The position numbers and the translations under genes were made by a program. A stretch of 64,000 bases of DNA from NCBI RefSeq assembly GCF_023078275.1, contig NC_062983.1:12455001-12519000 (forward strand). The letters are read 5' to 3'. The notes under the pieces are model-generated. The model searched no databases. It had not been told where the DNA came from and saw nothing but the letters and a program-made list of their open reading frames with translations. Origin of the DNA: Leguminivora glycinivorella. Taxonomy: Eukaryota; Arthropoda; Insecta; Lepidoptera; Tortricidae. This document shows, piece after piece, positions 54,930 to 64,000 of the stretch. Position 1 is the stretch's first letter; every line of letters starts with the position of its first letter.

Positions 54930-57612
54930 TATTTATTTTGCTTCTTAGGTTAAGCTTTTTATAATATGAATATAAAAGTAAAATACAAAAACACATACAA
55001 AACAATATAAAAAACATATAAACACATTATAAAAAACTTAACCTAGGGTGCCGCCAGCAGCGGGGCAGGGCCCAAGCTGCCGGTGGTTAGGGCTGCAGAG
55101 AGAGGAACCGTCGGACTATCCGCGCCGTGTCCAAGATCACCGCCTTCTGCATCTGGCCCTTGATCCAGCCACCTAGCGAGAGTCTCTTAAGATGTTGGTC
55201 GAGACTCTTCGCTATGAGACCGTTCGCTGAAACGACTATCGGAACAATGATCGTTGAATCAACATCCCACATGGCGGTTATCTCGTGAGCCAAGTCTAGG
55301 TACTTACTGGACTTGTCCTCCTCGGCTTTCACGAGATTCTCATCATGGGGGATGGTGATGTCAACGAGCACGGCCCGGCGTTGCGGTCGATCTATTATCA
55401 CAATGTCAGGCTTATTGGCTACAATAGTCCTGTCAGTGATAATAGATCGATCCCAATAGAGCGTGGCACGACCATTGTCAAGAACTGGCGCAGGCAAGTA
55501 CTTGTAGTACGGTACTTCGCGGTCCACAAGGCCGTATTGAAGAGCAAGTTGCTGGTGAATAATCCTGGCTACGAGATTATGTCTGTGCAGGTACTCGCCG
55601 TTAGCAAGATGAGAACAACCGGAAATAATATGCCTGAGTGACTCTCCGGGACGGCGGCATGCCCGACAAATGTCGACCGTACCGTCCTTCAGGATATATT
55701 TCCGGTAGTTGTTCGTCATCATGACTTCGTCCGCAATTGCACAGGCAAAACCCTCGGTTTCTCCGAAGAGGTCCCCGAATCGTAACCAGTTCACCGATGC
55801 GAGCAGGTCTACATCGGGTCCCGTAAGGGCCTTGTAGAACCGCCCGTGTAGCTGCTTGCTCTCCCATACCGCCTTGCGGTCCGCAGTACTTAGTACCACA
55901 GGTTTGCGCCAGTTCTCTTTCGCCAAGGAGAGCGGCGTGAGGTTTCCGTCAACTGCCACCACATCACGATGCATCCCACACTCGTTGTTAAGGAAGTAAT
56001 TCCTGAGATTGTACACCTCACGGTTGTGGAGATCTTTGGCGTTTAGGAAGCCTCGACCTCCGCACTTCCGTGGGATGTACAATCTCATAACAGACGAGCG
56101 CGGGTGTAACATACGATGTGTGGTAAGCAGTGAACGGACCCTCCGATCCAGGGCGTCCAGCTCAGTCTGGGTCCACCGTAGTATGCCAAAGGAGTATGTG
56201 AGTAGAGGCATTACCCAGGCGTTAAAGGCGCGCACTTTGTTGCCTCCTGAAAAAAGACTGTTAAGGACTTTTGTGAGCCGACTGAAGAAGCGCTCCTTCA
56301 CCGACCGTCTAATGCCAACATCCTCAATACCCAACGACTGTGACATACCAAGGTACTTATAGGTTTCTGATTCAGAGATAGATCTGAACGACATCGTCTC
56401 AGAAAGTTGTAAATTTTCTGAATTTACAACCTCCCCCCGCTGTACATGCATAACCGCATACTTATCGACACCAAACTCCATTCTGATGGCGGTACTGAAA
56501 ACTTCTGTGGTTTTCAATAGCACCATCAGGTCTTGGGTGTTCGGTGCAAATAGTTTGAGATCGTCCATGTACAGAAGGTGAGAGATGACTTCACCCTCTC
56601 TCCGAAGCCGGCAACCTAGCCCAGAATCCTTCAGGAGCGTGCTGAGGGGATTCAGAGCTAGGCAGAACCATAATGGACTCAAACTGTCACCCTGGAATAT
56701 TCCTCGCTCAATCTTTATGAAGTCCTGCGGGCCAGGGGGGTCATCCCTGCCTCCTGGTTGACGAAGGACTGTGGTCCACTGCCTCATACATGCAGCCAGG
56801 AGGGATATTAATGCATCAAGTTTATACAGCTCCAATACCCTTCTCAGCCATGAATGAGGCACCGAATCATAGGCCTTCTTATAGTCAATCCAAGCGGCCG
56901 AGATGGCTCCCCTGTTCCGCCGAACTTGTTGGCAGATGGTCATGTCTATGAGGAGGAGCTCTTTAGTACCACGGGACCCAACCCTACATCCATTTTGAGC
57001 GGGAGCCAGAATGTTGTTAGCGACAATATGCGCGTTAATTTTTGCTCTCAAAATGGATGTAAGGAGCTTGTAAAGTGTAGGCAAGCACGTAATGGGTCTG
57101 TAGTTTTTTGCTTCCGTGGTACTGCCGGACTTATAGAGCAGGAAAGTAACACCAGTTGTTAGGGAAGGTGGGAGAGAACCAAGATCGAGGGCTTGTTGAA
57201 ATTGCGTTGCCAAACGCGAGTGCGAGCATCGAAACCATTTTAGCCAGAAGTTGTGCAATCCGTCCGGTCCAGGACTTTTCCAGTTCTGGGCCGTACGGGT
57301 AGCACAACTTACGTCGTCGGGGCTGATGGTGATAGCCCCCATAGGCTCGATGTTCTCGCACTCACGTTCGACAACGGTCATCCACTCGCCCTCCGTGTGC
57401 TCAACGGGCACCGACCAGATGCTACGCCAGAAATCAGACATGGCAGTAGCATCCGGTAGCCGCACGTCGGACACACGAGGGTCGGTTTCCTCCCACCCTC
57501 GGTATACTTTCCTTTGGTCGCTTTGAAAAAGACGATTCTGCTGGAATCGGTCCACACGCTTTCTGTAGCGGCGAATACGGCTTGCCCATGCATAGACTTT
57601 CTGCTTATTATA
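54930..57612 (-). mobile_element. RLE-type non-LTR retrotransposon in a TAA microsatellite (R4/Dong-like by target)
   Basis: The element runs on the minus strand from a TAA/TATA run (57604-57627) to an A/T-rich 3' UTR and a TAATAATAAAT flank (about 54908-54918). The ORF covers most of it. Upstream N-terminal fingers are not present, and the frame opens directly out of the TAA run, so the copy is probably 5'-truncated. Elements with reverse transcriptase plus a restriction-like endonuclease often have fixed targets; Dong of the silkworm uses TAA repeats, which fits here. Clade placement needs a tree. Confidence 0.7.
55087..57606 (-). CDS. Reverse transcriptase / restriction-like endonuclease polyprotein (LINE ORF, 5' partial)
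   Basis: The product copies element RNA at a nicked chromosomal target. The frame has no internal stop; it is 822 codons from a GTG at 57553-57555 to TAA 55087-55089, and stays open for about 17 more codons (QKVYAWASRIRRYRKRV) into a TAA repeat, so the true start is lost. Residues below count from the GTG. A KSPGPDG motif is at 93-99. RT motif A is WIDYKKAYD (D224 region), motif B GIFQGDSLSP (285-294), and the catalytic YMDD is at 329-332. Then comes a CCHC knuckle (C630, C633, H642, C647). The endonuclease core is KPD (715-717), 14 residues, then D732, with a following DLAHE segment. All expected catalytic residues are present. Regulation is unknown. It may still be competent in its C-terminal functions, but without the N-terminal DNA-binding part it is unlikely to move by itself. 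Confidence 0.93.
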   Translation of the reverse strand, partial: KQKVYAWASRIRRYRKRVDRFQQNRLFQSDQRKVYRGWEETDPRVSDVRLPDATAMSDFWRSIWSVPVEHTEGEWMTVVERECENIEPMGAITISPDDVSCATRTAQNWKSPGPDGLHNFWLKWFRCSHSRLATQFQQALDLGSLPPSLTTGVTFLLYKSGSTTEAKNYRPITCLPTLYKLLTSILRAKINAHIVANNILAPAQNGCRVGSRGTKELLLIDMTICQQVRRNRGAISAAWIDYKKAYDSVPHSWLRRVLELYKLDALISLLAACMRQWTTVLRQPGGRDDPPGPQDFIKIERGIFQGDSLSPLWFCLALNPLSTLLKDSGLGCRLRREGEVISHLLYMDDLKLFAPNTQDLMVLLKTTEVFSTAIRMEFGVDKYAVMHVQRGEVVNSENLQLSETMSFRSISESETYKYLGMSQSLGIEDVGIRRSVKERFFSRLTKVLNSLFSGGNKVRAFNAWVMPLLTYSFGILRWTQTELDALDRRVRSLLTTHRMLHPRSSVMRLYIPRKCGGRGFLNAKDLHNREVYNLRNYFLNNECGMHRDVVAVDGNLTPLSLAKENWRKPVVLSTADRKAVWESKQLHGRFYKALTGPDVDLLASVNWLRFGDLFGETEGFACAIADEVMMTNNYRKYILKDGTVDICRACRRPGESLRHIISGCSHLANGEYLHRHNLVARIIHQQLALQYGLVDREVPYYKYLPAPVLDNGRATLYWDRSIITDRTIVANKPDIVIIDRPQRRAVLVDITIPHDENLVKAEEDKSSKYLDLAHEITAMWDVDSTIIVPIVVSANGLIAKSLDQHLKRLSLGGWIKGQMQKAVILDTARIVRRFLSLQP

Positions 57613-57631
57613 TATTATTATTATTATTTGA

Positions 57632-57696
57632 TGGTGCTCTCACACTGGGCTCTTATATAATATTTATACTTATAACATGCAGTGTGGGAGCACCGT
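57632..57696. repeat. Short hairpin, GGTGCTC...GAGCACC
   Basis: GGTGCTCTCACACTG against CAGTGTGGGAGCACC with about 35 bases between. Possibly the two ends of a tiny MITE. Confidence 0.7.
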
Positions 57697-58006
57697 TAGG
57701 TTTGGAATGAATTAAGCACAATAAATACTGCTTACACTAATCCACTAAAGTTACGTACCTACTCGAGAAGATTCAAACTTATTTTGGACTCCGCATCAGC
57801 AGATTTGAAACATCTAATTTAATAAAACAAAACCTAAAATGCTGCGCAAACATTACTTATAAATTATCTAAAAGCTACAACAACATTCGTATCAAAAGCA
57901 TCACGTCTTTTCCGTTGCCTTTTCGCACTTTTTGGTATGACATAAATGAACTCGAGTAGAAGCAAACGTTAACTTCGCATTTTCACCTTTACCAGTTTGT
58001 TTGCTA
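57697..58006. other. Unassigned spacer
   Basis: Nothing recognised. Confidence 0.4.
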
Positions 58007-58185
58007 TCCATACTAATATTATAAATAGGAAAGTGTGTGTGTCTGTTTGTTTGTTCGTCTTTCACGGCAAAACGGAGCGACAAATTGACGTGATTTTTTA
58101 AGCGGAGATAGTTGAAGGGATGGAGAGTGAGATAGGCTATTTGTTGTCTCTTTCTAACGCGAGCAAAGCCACGGGCAAAAGCTAG
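58007..58185 (+). mobile_element. Short non-autonomous Helitron
   Basis: TCCATACTAATATTATAAAT after an A; ends GGGCAAAAGCTAG followed by T. Internal GTGTGTGTCTGTTTGTTTG, TTTCACGGCAAAACGGAG and GGATGGAGAGTGAGATAGGC blocks are familiar from a very common lepidopteran repeat. The 3' hairpin is worn (GCGAGCAAAGCCACGG). 179 bp. Confidence 0.8.
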
Positions 58186-58710
58186 TATTCTATATTTGAA
58201 TAACAAGGTAACTGAGAAAAAATAAACATACTTTCACACATCGCAAAAAGCAAACCTGGCGCTTGTTTGGAGACAATAACACATGACAATATGACACCCA
58301 CTATGTGATACAGAGTTCATAATAACGAAAGAATTCCAATTAACCCTCGAATATAATTTGTTTTATCGAACAACGGGATCTGTACTCTCTTTGGTTGAAG
58401 AACATTTGTATCCTGATGATCCAGTACTGTGAGCTCTTTAAAAATGCAGAGAAGTGAGTGAGCGAAACAAGAAATTGGACGAAAGGTTTAGACTAAAGCA
58501 GTTCAGGGTATGTACCCGAATGACACAAACGTTCTCGACACTCTCACTGTTATACCTATTTCGTACCATGAAACCTCTTCGGCTGGTTAAGAAAGAATTG
58601 TATGTCATGTCCTACTTGTCACACTGTCATTCAATTCAAATATTTTAAACATTAAGTACCTATGTCATTATTTATACAGAAGAACGAATACACAAAACTC
58701 ACGAAACGAG
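58186..58710. other. Unassigned stretch
   Basis: No feature. Confidence 0.4.
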
Positions 58711-58832
58711 ACGCTCGTAGATATCTATTTATCTCTATCGCTCTTGCGTATTGGCACGACAGAGCCAGACTACCTTTCGTGGCGTTTCGTTTTCGCTTCG
58801 CGTTGCAGAAATGCCATTCGGCTACGGCACCA
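58711..58832 (-). mobile_element. MITE S copy
   Basis: GATATCTATTTATCTCTATC, GCTCTTGCGTATTGGCACGA, CAGAGCCAGACTACCTTTCG, TTTTCGCTTCGCGTTGCAGA and CCATTCGGCTACGGCACC, in the same order as 21800-21915. Confidence 0.75.
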
Positions 58833-58912
58833 GTTTATGTTGAGAGAAAGAGACAGTGCTATATCAGTTATATATCCCTTACCCCCGACTCCATGGCCAT
58901 ACAGCGGGTTGA

Positions 58913-59020
58913 CCCCTCGTATGCGGCCCGTCAATTTTGATCACTAAAATACTGACCTTGACATGTAAAACAATAGATATAAATTCCCACGCACGGATCC
59001 GTGTCTAAGCATACGAGGGG
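58913..59020. mobile_element. TTAA-flanked MITE K, copy 2
   Basis: TTGA (58909-58912, one change from TTAA) and TTAA (59021-59024) flank CCCCTCGTATG and CATACGAGGGG. 108 bp; inside are CACGGATCCGTG and GTCAATTTTGATCA, as in copy 1 but reversed. 22 bases longer than copy 1. Confidence 0.85.
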
Positions 59021-59099
59021 TTAACGCTGCAGTGCTGGTGTGATGGGGGCCTCCAGCTGGCACAGAATGGGTTTCATTAGGCTAATAGTTAAACACTTA

Positions 59100-59512
59100 A
59101 ATTAAGATTTAATTTTATTTCAAATTTCAAAATAAATACAATAAAAAAACCTAAATTAAAACTAAACCCAAAACCCATACAATAAAAACAAAATACGAGT
59201 AGATCGTGATCAGCAGCGCAGGCTTCGTTAAGTGGGCAAATCAAATTAGCTACAGGCTTTGTCAACTATATAAAAACGAAATAATCCGAAACAGGCTTTG
59301 TCAAACTTAAACACTAAATAACCTAGGGTATGGTGCCACCCCGGACCGCAGCTTCCCAAAAAGTTCCCATAACACTGGCCGCGTTACCCCGTTGAACAGC
59401 CAGGGAAATTTGTTGGACCAGGTACGATCCGCAACGAAGATCGCAACCCCTGCCTCTAAGCCTCCGACCCAATTCCCACACAAACTCCTTAGCCTCCGCA
59501 CCCCAAGGCTAA
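59100..59512 (-). pseudogene. LINE ORF C-terminus with long 3' UTR
   Basis: The minus frame reads GAEAKEFVWELGRRLRGRGC, SYLVQQISLAVQRGNAASVM and GTFWEAAVRGGTIP, then TAG at 59323-59325. Below it lies a UTR rich in AAACCTAAATTAAAACTAAA, similar to 541-610. About 60 codons left, no enzymatic domain. ACAGGCTTTGTCAA is doubled in the UTR (59249 and 59290). Confidence 0.65.
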
Positions 59513-59734
59513 GATTACATAATGCGAAATATTATAAAAATGAAAGAAGCAGAAAGGAATTGTAGCAAGTGGAAATTTGTGGGTCCAGCCTTCGTCTCCG
59601 GGAAACAGGCGTGACTTAGGTAGGTACGTACTTTTGTGTGTTAGTTTCAATTATAATGCAAGTGACTCTTTCAAGTGATCGTTATTCCAGTATATTTTGC
59701 TCATAGGTACATTCTTCATGGAAGTGAGAAGTAG

Positions 59735-60132
59735 ACACTAACTCAGCGCGAGAGAGACAGACTGACCACTTTTGAAATGTGGACGTGGAGAAGTATAGAA
59801 AGGATAAGCTGGAAAGACAGAAAAACAAATAAACAAGTATTGGAGCAAGTCGGGGAGAAGAGATCTCTGCTAATAACAATTGAAAAGAGAAGGGGAAACA
59901 TGATGGGGGCCCTGATACGGCACGATACTTACATAAAATCAATAATCGAAGGGCGAATAGAAAAGAGGAGAGGCAGGGGAAGACCGAGGCGTGCGTTTTT
60001 AGACCAACTTAAAGAGAAGACCAACGTAGTGACGTATCAGGACCTCAAAAAAGCGGCAGAGAAAAGAACGGAATGGCGCTTACTCCACAGACAAGAGCCT
60101 GGCTCTTAAATAATATGATAATGATGATGATA
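59735..60132 (+). pseudogene. LINE ORF C-terminus (RISWKDR type) with GATGAT tail
   Basis: The frame, open from about 59735, reads DRLTTFEMWTWRSIERISWK, VLEQVGEKRSLLITIEKRRG, then IIEGRIEKRRGRGRPRRAF and ends TAA at 60107-60109. The W-x(9)-ISW and GKRGRGRPR motifs are the standard tail of a large insect LINE group. ATAATGATGATGATA follows as the 3' tail. The RT domain is absent, so the copy is dead although the remaining frame is clean. Confidence 0.8.
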
Positions 60133-60439
60133 TACTTTAACTAGATCATATTAAGCGAATACTCGCTAGAAGATAGGAATACAAAGCCAGAAGTGATAGT
60201 TCATTAACTCTGCGTCGATCCGATACTGTGTAGCGTCAACAAAATAATTGCAAGCGAATGATTTTGCAACCAATATAAAAGCGTGTAAATCATTTTTATT
60301 GGCGCGCCGTTTATAGTACCTATTGCGTATGGCAAGTTTAGTTAATCGTATGAGATTTATGAATATGGCGTGTTTTGACTAGCGTAAATATTGGGACTAA
60401 GAGGCTAAATGAATTTAAAGTTATTAATTAACTCATTTT
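60133..60439. other. Unassigned stretch
   Basis: Nothing recognised. Confidence 0.4.
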
Positions 60440-60572
60440 ATCATACGTATAAACATTAATTAAATGTCACATACAAAGAAAAAGTGACCAAGGCCTCCAA
60501 GTGTTCCGAGCTGGAATCGAACAAGCATACTCCGTTTACCGGACGGATGCCTGAACCACCGGCCAACGGTAC
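60440..60572 (-). mobile_element. tRNA-derived SINE head, family N
   Basis: On the minus strand: TTGGCCGGTGGTTCAGG (A box, 60550-60566), then TGTTCGATTCCAG (B box, 60511-60523), followed by CTCGGAACACTTGGAGGCCT. Body is short and ends in AT-rich DNA with no clear tail. Not a working tRNA: no matching acceptor stem. Confidence 0.65.
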
Positions 60573-60679
60573 ACGAAAGCACGGGTCGGAATTTGTATAT
60601 GACATTTATTTAAGACGATACTGTAGGGGTCAATTCTCCATACAAACGCTCTCGACTATTTCCTCCCTGGTTTTTGAAG

Positions 60680-60895
60680 ATAGAGCAATGATTTTTTCAA
60701 CACAGATTGTTATTATTTTTATCTGTGTCGGACCGTTTTGATTTTTTTGATATTCTGCTTTTTAAAGATTCTAGAGCCAATCAAAAATTTCCAAAAACGG
60801 CCTTTTTCATTGTGGCGCAAAAAAAGGTGTGATACTCAAAATTGGTAACAATTAACCAAAAAAGCTAAACGGTCCGACATAGATTATTTCATTGT
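60680..60895. repeat. Inverted CGGTCCGACA-type repeat
   Basis: TCTGTGTCGGACCGTTTTG (60721-60739) against AAACGGTCCGACATAGA (60867-60883), about 130 bp apart. Confidence 0.6.
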
Positions 60896-60949
60896 TATTC
60901 AGATTCTCAAATTTCGTTCCAATTGATTAAGTTTTGAAGGAGGAAAGAG

Positions 60950-61118
60950 TCGAGAGCGGAACCTCGATTTTAAGGATTTTTTTGAAATATCTTTTGACTG
61001 AGTTGTTCTTAATGGACAATTTTTTTTCGATAAATCTAGTTAATGACACTTGTATATTTAACTAAAATTCCCAAGTTGAAAGGGGGGCTCCTTTCCATTT
61101 TAGCATTTTCGCTACCGT
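60950..61118. repeat. Dispersed repeat R, copy 2
   Basis: GAGAGCGGAACCTCGATTTT through CTCCTTTCCATTTTAGCATT; aligns with 39478-39645. Confidence 0.7.
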
Positions 61119-61244
61119 ATCCTCTTAATGTTTATAACATAATAAGTACTGTGACTACCTAAAAATACAAGTCATAATAATTTCTATGAAAATAATTTAA
61201 TTTGTTCTTAAGAGTACCTATCATACGTAAGGTAACGAACCCAA

Positions 61245-62200
61245 TCATGGACAGTTTAAGAAAAAATTTCGTCTGTTTTTGATATTTCACTGATAAGTGT
61301 AAAAATTCTACCGCTAAGCGTGTTAAATCTTGAATGACCTATCCTTCTTTCACATTTCTAGCGTATTGCAGAATAGATTTTCCTATTGGTTTCTTCATAG
61401 TTAACAAATTAAAACTAGGTGTTTTTTCTCCAATTATGGACGGCTGTTCTCCAGTAATGGATCCCCCATTATGGACAGTGAAATACATACATACATACAT
61501 ACATACAATCACGCCTGTATCCCATAAAGGGGTAGGCAGAACACATGAAACTACTAAAGCTTCAGTGCCACTCTTGGCAAATAAGGGGTTGAAAGAAAAC
61601 CCAGTAATGGATCCCCCATTATGGACAGTGAAATAAGTATAAAATTTTACTTTTAAAGCCAATTGATACTCAATGAGTCAATTTTATATACCATAAATAA
61701 GATTAGTTTGGGTTATTTTAACATAGGATTGTTTCTTTTAAATTTTGGTTTTGTAAATTGTTCCTTATCCATCATAGGAGGTACGCAGTTTTTCGGGTCC
61801 AGTAATGGACACTCGCAAAATAACGCTATTTCTTTATATCTTTGGAGCAACAAACTAGTATGTTTTATACCTTATCTCATGCTTAATGCAACAAGTAAAA
61901 CTCATTCAAGTTTACACCGAGTATTATTTTTTTATTATTTTATACATGAACTCAACTCTCTTAGCAACATTACTAAGAATTCGTCTTGATATTTTTTTCA
62001 GTAAACTGGTGAATTTTATCTTGTCGCCAAATCCTTCAGAAATAACCGAATTGATTGAAACTTCAAAATTAAACAACTCTATAACTCTAGTTTATGGTAC
62101 ATAGCCGTCAGTTTTTAGAAACTAATTTTAGATACTTATTTTTAAGGATTTGTGTTTTTTTGTCCATAATGGCATCACCGTCCATTATGGGGTATTTTAC
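61245..62200. repeat. Region with repeated CCATTATGGAC-like motifs
   Basis: Variants of CCAxTxATGGAC occur at about 61242, 61432, 61451, 61468, 61798 and, reversed or partial, at 62163 and 62180, plus one pair copied by a target duplication (61601, 61618). Between them the DNA is AT-rich, and a 108-codon frame (61663-61989) with a hydrophobic composition has no known domain. Possibly one element with several transposase or protein binding sites. Confidence 0.45.
61486..61600 (-). mobile_element. Retroposon family A, copy 3, 35-bp target duplication
   Basis: The 35 bases at 61451-61485 (CCAGTAATGGATCCCCCATT...) recur exactly at 61601-61635. The insert starts with ATAC repeats (the tail, on the plus strand) and contains CAATCACGCCTGTATCCC, CAGTGCCACTCTTGGC and AATAAGGGGTTGAAAG. 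Only the 3' 115 bp of the family is present, so this is a truncated reverse-transcription product. Confidence 0.93.
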
Positions 62201-62590
62201 CTTATAGTTACTAAAACGTTAGTTTCCTTTATGTATAAGGACATTCTGATTTTTTTATTCTCCTTTGAAGTCATCACCATCATCAAGAGGAATGTAAAAA
62301 TTGTCGAAATATGTACAAATATGTGTAAATAATATCACGTTTATCTAAGAAGTCAAGCTCCATTCTATCATTTTGCCTAGCTAACATCACTGCCTTATTT
62401 TAAATATTTTCCTTTCCATATTATAAAATATTTGAATTTTATCATACGTCGTCGGTACAATATGCTGTTCGATATTTACGAGTACGAGTATACAAAGATA
62501 CAAGACCCAAAGAAGCTTACGAACCCAATTCAAAGTTTGAGACTTGGCAAATATTAGCTCCAGATATGATATGGATGTAATATACATATA
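62201..62590. other. Unassigned spacer
   Basis: Nothing recognised. Confidence 0.4.
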
Positions 62591-62792
62591 CAGTGTGTTA
62601 CCACCACCCGGACCTTCATTAAAACCAATAATAATACAGTCTTTTAGCAATCGTTTGCGCATACCAGCAAATCATAGTTGCTTAGATTAACTTTTTTTTT
62701 AATTATTAGTTAAATTAAGGGCATCGTTAAGTTAAATAACTATGTAAGATTACGTTCCTTTAAAAAAGAGCCCACTTGTTGGTAACACACTG
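62591..62792. mobile_element. TA-flanked MITE
   Basis: TA at 62589-62590 and 62793-62794 flanks CAGTGTGTTACCACCA and, at the right, TTGGTAACACACTG. 202 bp. Inverted ends are short (about 14 bp). Confidence 0.75.
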
Positions 62793-62794
62793 TA

Positions 62795-63349
62795 TGACAA
62801 TGTCAGAAGTGACAGTTTAGTTTGAAGGAGCGTCGAATTTGTAGACAGATTGCTTTGCGAGACAGTTTTTATTATATCTTCCAAGTCCAAGCATGTATAC
62901 ATTAATATAGATAAGCTTTAGACAGACATATAAATTGACATTTCAACATACAATCTTAAAAATGATAAAACTACTAAAATAAACAGCGTGTAATTAAAAA
63001 GGGGCACGACTCAGCATAATGTTTAAATTCTTTCAAAGCCATTGTATTTTATGCATCCATGTTGCAACCTAGATACCTAGTTAACTCCACGTTCATATTT
63101 CATTCAGGTCCATTATTTTGCTGTCGGTACAGCGGCGACGCGAAAACATATCAGAGTGTAAATCTTAATTGAACCGGATGACGCTCGCTCATCACACTCT
63201 AAGTTCTAACTCATCATCGCAAACTTTGGTAAGAACACTGGATTTTATAGTACTTAAATTGTGTTTTAATTTCGTAGAGGTAAACCTGTGTTTAATCCTG
63301 GTAGAGTTTGTAAGACATTTGTCATTTATCACGGATTACCTACAAATGA
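62795..63349. other. Unassigned stretch
   Basis: No feature supported. Confidence 0.4.
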
Positions 63350-63600
63350 AACGCCTTGTGGTGACGGAGTAAGAATTTCACCACCCCTTTTCTTTGCTCG
63401 GATGTCATAGAAGTCGATTGGGGGATTTGGATCCAAATCCGTTTGCGGTGTGAGCTATGGACTAGCAACCTCTCACTACCGCATCACAATTGCGTTTTCT
63501 TTTAACCCCTGAACTGCTAAGAGTGACACTTAAACTTGAGCAGTTTCATGTGCTCTGCCGACCCCTTATGGGAATACAGGCGTGAGTTTATATTATTAGT
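63350..63600 (+). mobile_element. Retroposon family A, copy 4
   Basis: GTGGTGACGGAGTAAGAATT, TTCACCACCCC, GGATGTCATAGAAGTCGATT, GAGTGACACTTAAACTTGAG, CAGTTTCATGTGCTCTGCC and GAATACAGGCGTGAGTTTAT. More diverged than the 39995-40260 copy; the GTAT tail has eroded. Confidence 0.7.
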
Positions 63601-64000
63601 ATGTATACATGAAACTTGTCTAATCATCAAATTATGGGAATACGAGTTCAATCTAATTTTTTTTACGTTCCAATTCTGTTTGCAATGCCATCAGGAATAT
63701 AGTAAATATTTTTTGTGCATTTCTAATAAAAATATTCGGTGCGGTACTTATTTTTAGTCTCAATTCAATCAGAATATATTGAAATATTTTTTGTTAGTAA
63801 AATATGCGTGCAATTAAAATAATAGTCGTACGACCCCAATCCAAAGTTGCTTACGTCACAACGCCAAAACAATTTTATTGACGAAGTTTGTTTTACGGGT
63901 AGCGAATGTATATAGTTCGCTATAATTCCGCTGGAGAATTTTACGGCCTCTGGCTACACCCCAGATTACAACCCTCTAGCCAAAATTACAATCATTAAGA
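63601..64000. other. Unassigned end of window
   Basis: CTCTAGCCAAAATTACAATC at 63972-63991 repeats 29523-29542, so a dispersed repeat probably begins at the very end and continues past the window. Confidence 0.4.

Noticed and set aside
55345..57526. Several plus-strand frames of 70-117 codons
   Set aside because: Antisense shadows of the long reverse transcriptase frame.
60500..60572. Possible functional tRNA on the minus strand
   Set aside because: A and B boxes are present but the acceptor and anticodon arms do not pair; it is a SINE head.
61663..61989. 108-codon plus-strand frame with hydrophobic stretches
   Set aside because: Hydrophobic composition follows from T-rich DNA; no domain and it lies within a repeat-like region.

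Overview
The window looks like lepidopteran (moth or butterfly) nuclear DNA. It is AT-rich, shows no convincing host gene, and carries repeat types I recognise from Lepidoptera: tRNA-derived SINEs with A/B boxes, Helitron ends of the TC...CTAG|T kind, a mariner of the D,D34D type, jockey-like and RTE-like LINE 3' ends, an RLE-type LINE in a TAA microsatellite, and many MITEs with 8-bp, TA or TTAA target duplications. Species cannot be fixed from the sequence alone. I treat it as an intergenic or large-intron region whose length was built by repeated transposition. No bacterial-style operon, CRISPR array, rRNA or complete tRNA gene is visible.

Layout. 0.5-2.7 kb: a LINE remnant, then an 1.84-kb inverted-terminal element that has swallowed a piggyBac-like element at TTAA. 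4.4 kb: first copy of a palindromic repeat (P1). 8.6-14.5 kb: MITEs and a long AT-rich inverted repeat. 17.55-18.80 kb: a complete but decayed mariner with an intact TA duplication. 20.3-22.3 kb: two GC-rich MITEs and a probable Helitron with insertions. 23.1-27.4 kb: a cluster of palindromes, two of them perfect. 27.8-31.5 kb: nested MITE/SINE. 32.2-34.4 kb: a Helitron holding a 431-bp tandem repeat and about 430 bp of ATAGGG microsatellite. 35.2-37.9 kb: a hAT element with 8-bp target duplication, carrying two LINE fragments. 38.8-45.4 kb: MITEs, SINEs and LINE ends. 46.4-47.4 kb: a 174-bp inverted repeat with 173/174 matching positions, plus a 119-bp tandem duplication. 47.7 kb: a full SINE with a 19-bp target duplication. 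49.6-53.4 kb: a four-layer nest (LINE, P1, hAT, LINE fragments). 54.9-57.6 kb: a LINE with an intact reverse transcriptase and restriction-like endonuclease frame. 57.6-64 kb: a short Helitron, MITEs, LINE ends, SINE pieces and a cluster of ATTATGGAC motifs.

How it fits together. Almost every supported feature is mobile DNA or a remnant. Only the RLE-type LINE at 55.1-57.6 kb has a long uninterrupted protein frame. The short elements depend on enzymes coded elsewhere. The value of the window is in the nesting order, which gives relative ages, and in the hairpin structures. I did not find a clearly new biological system; the best candidates for follow-up are the 46.5-kb near-perfect hairpin, the LINE/TAA target relation, and a group of palindromic repeats that share a CCACGA...GAGTGG core. 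One weak candidate host exon is noted near 16.8 kb.
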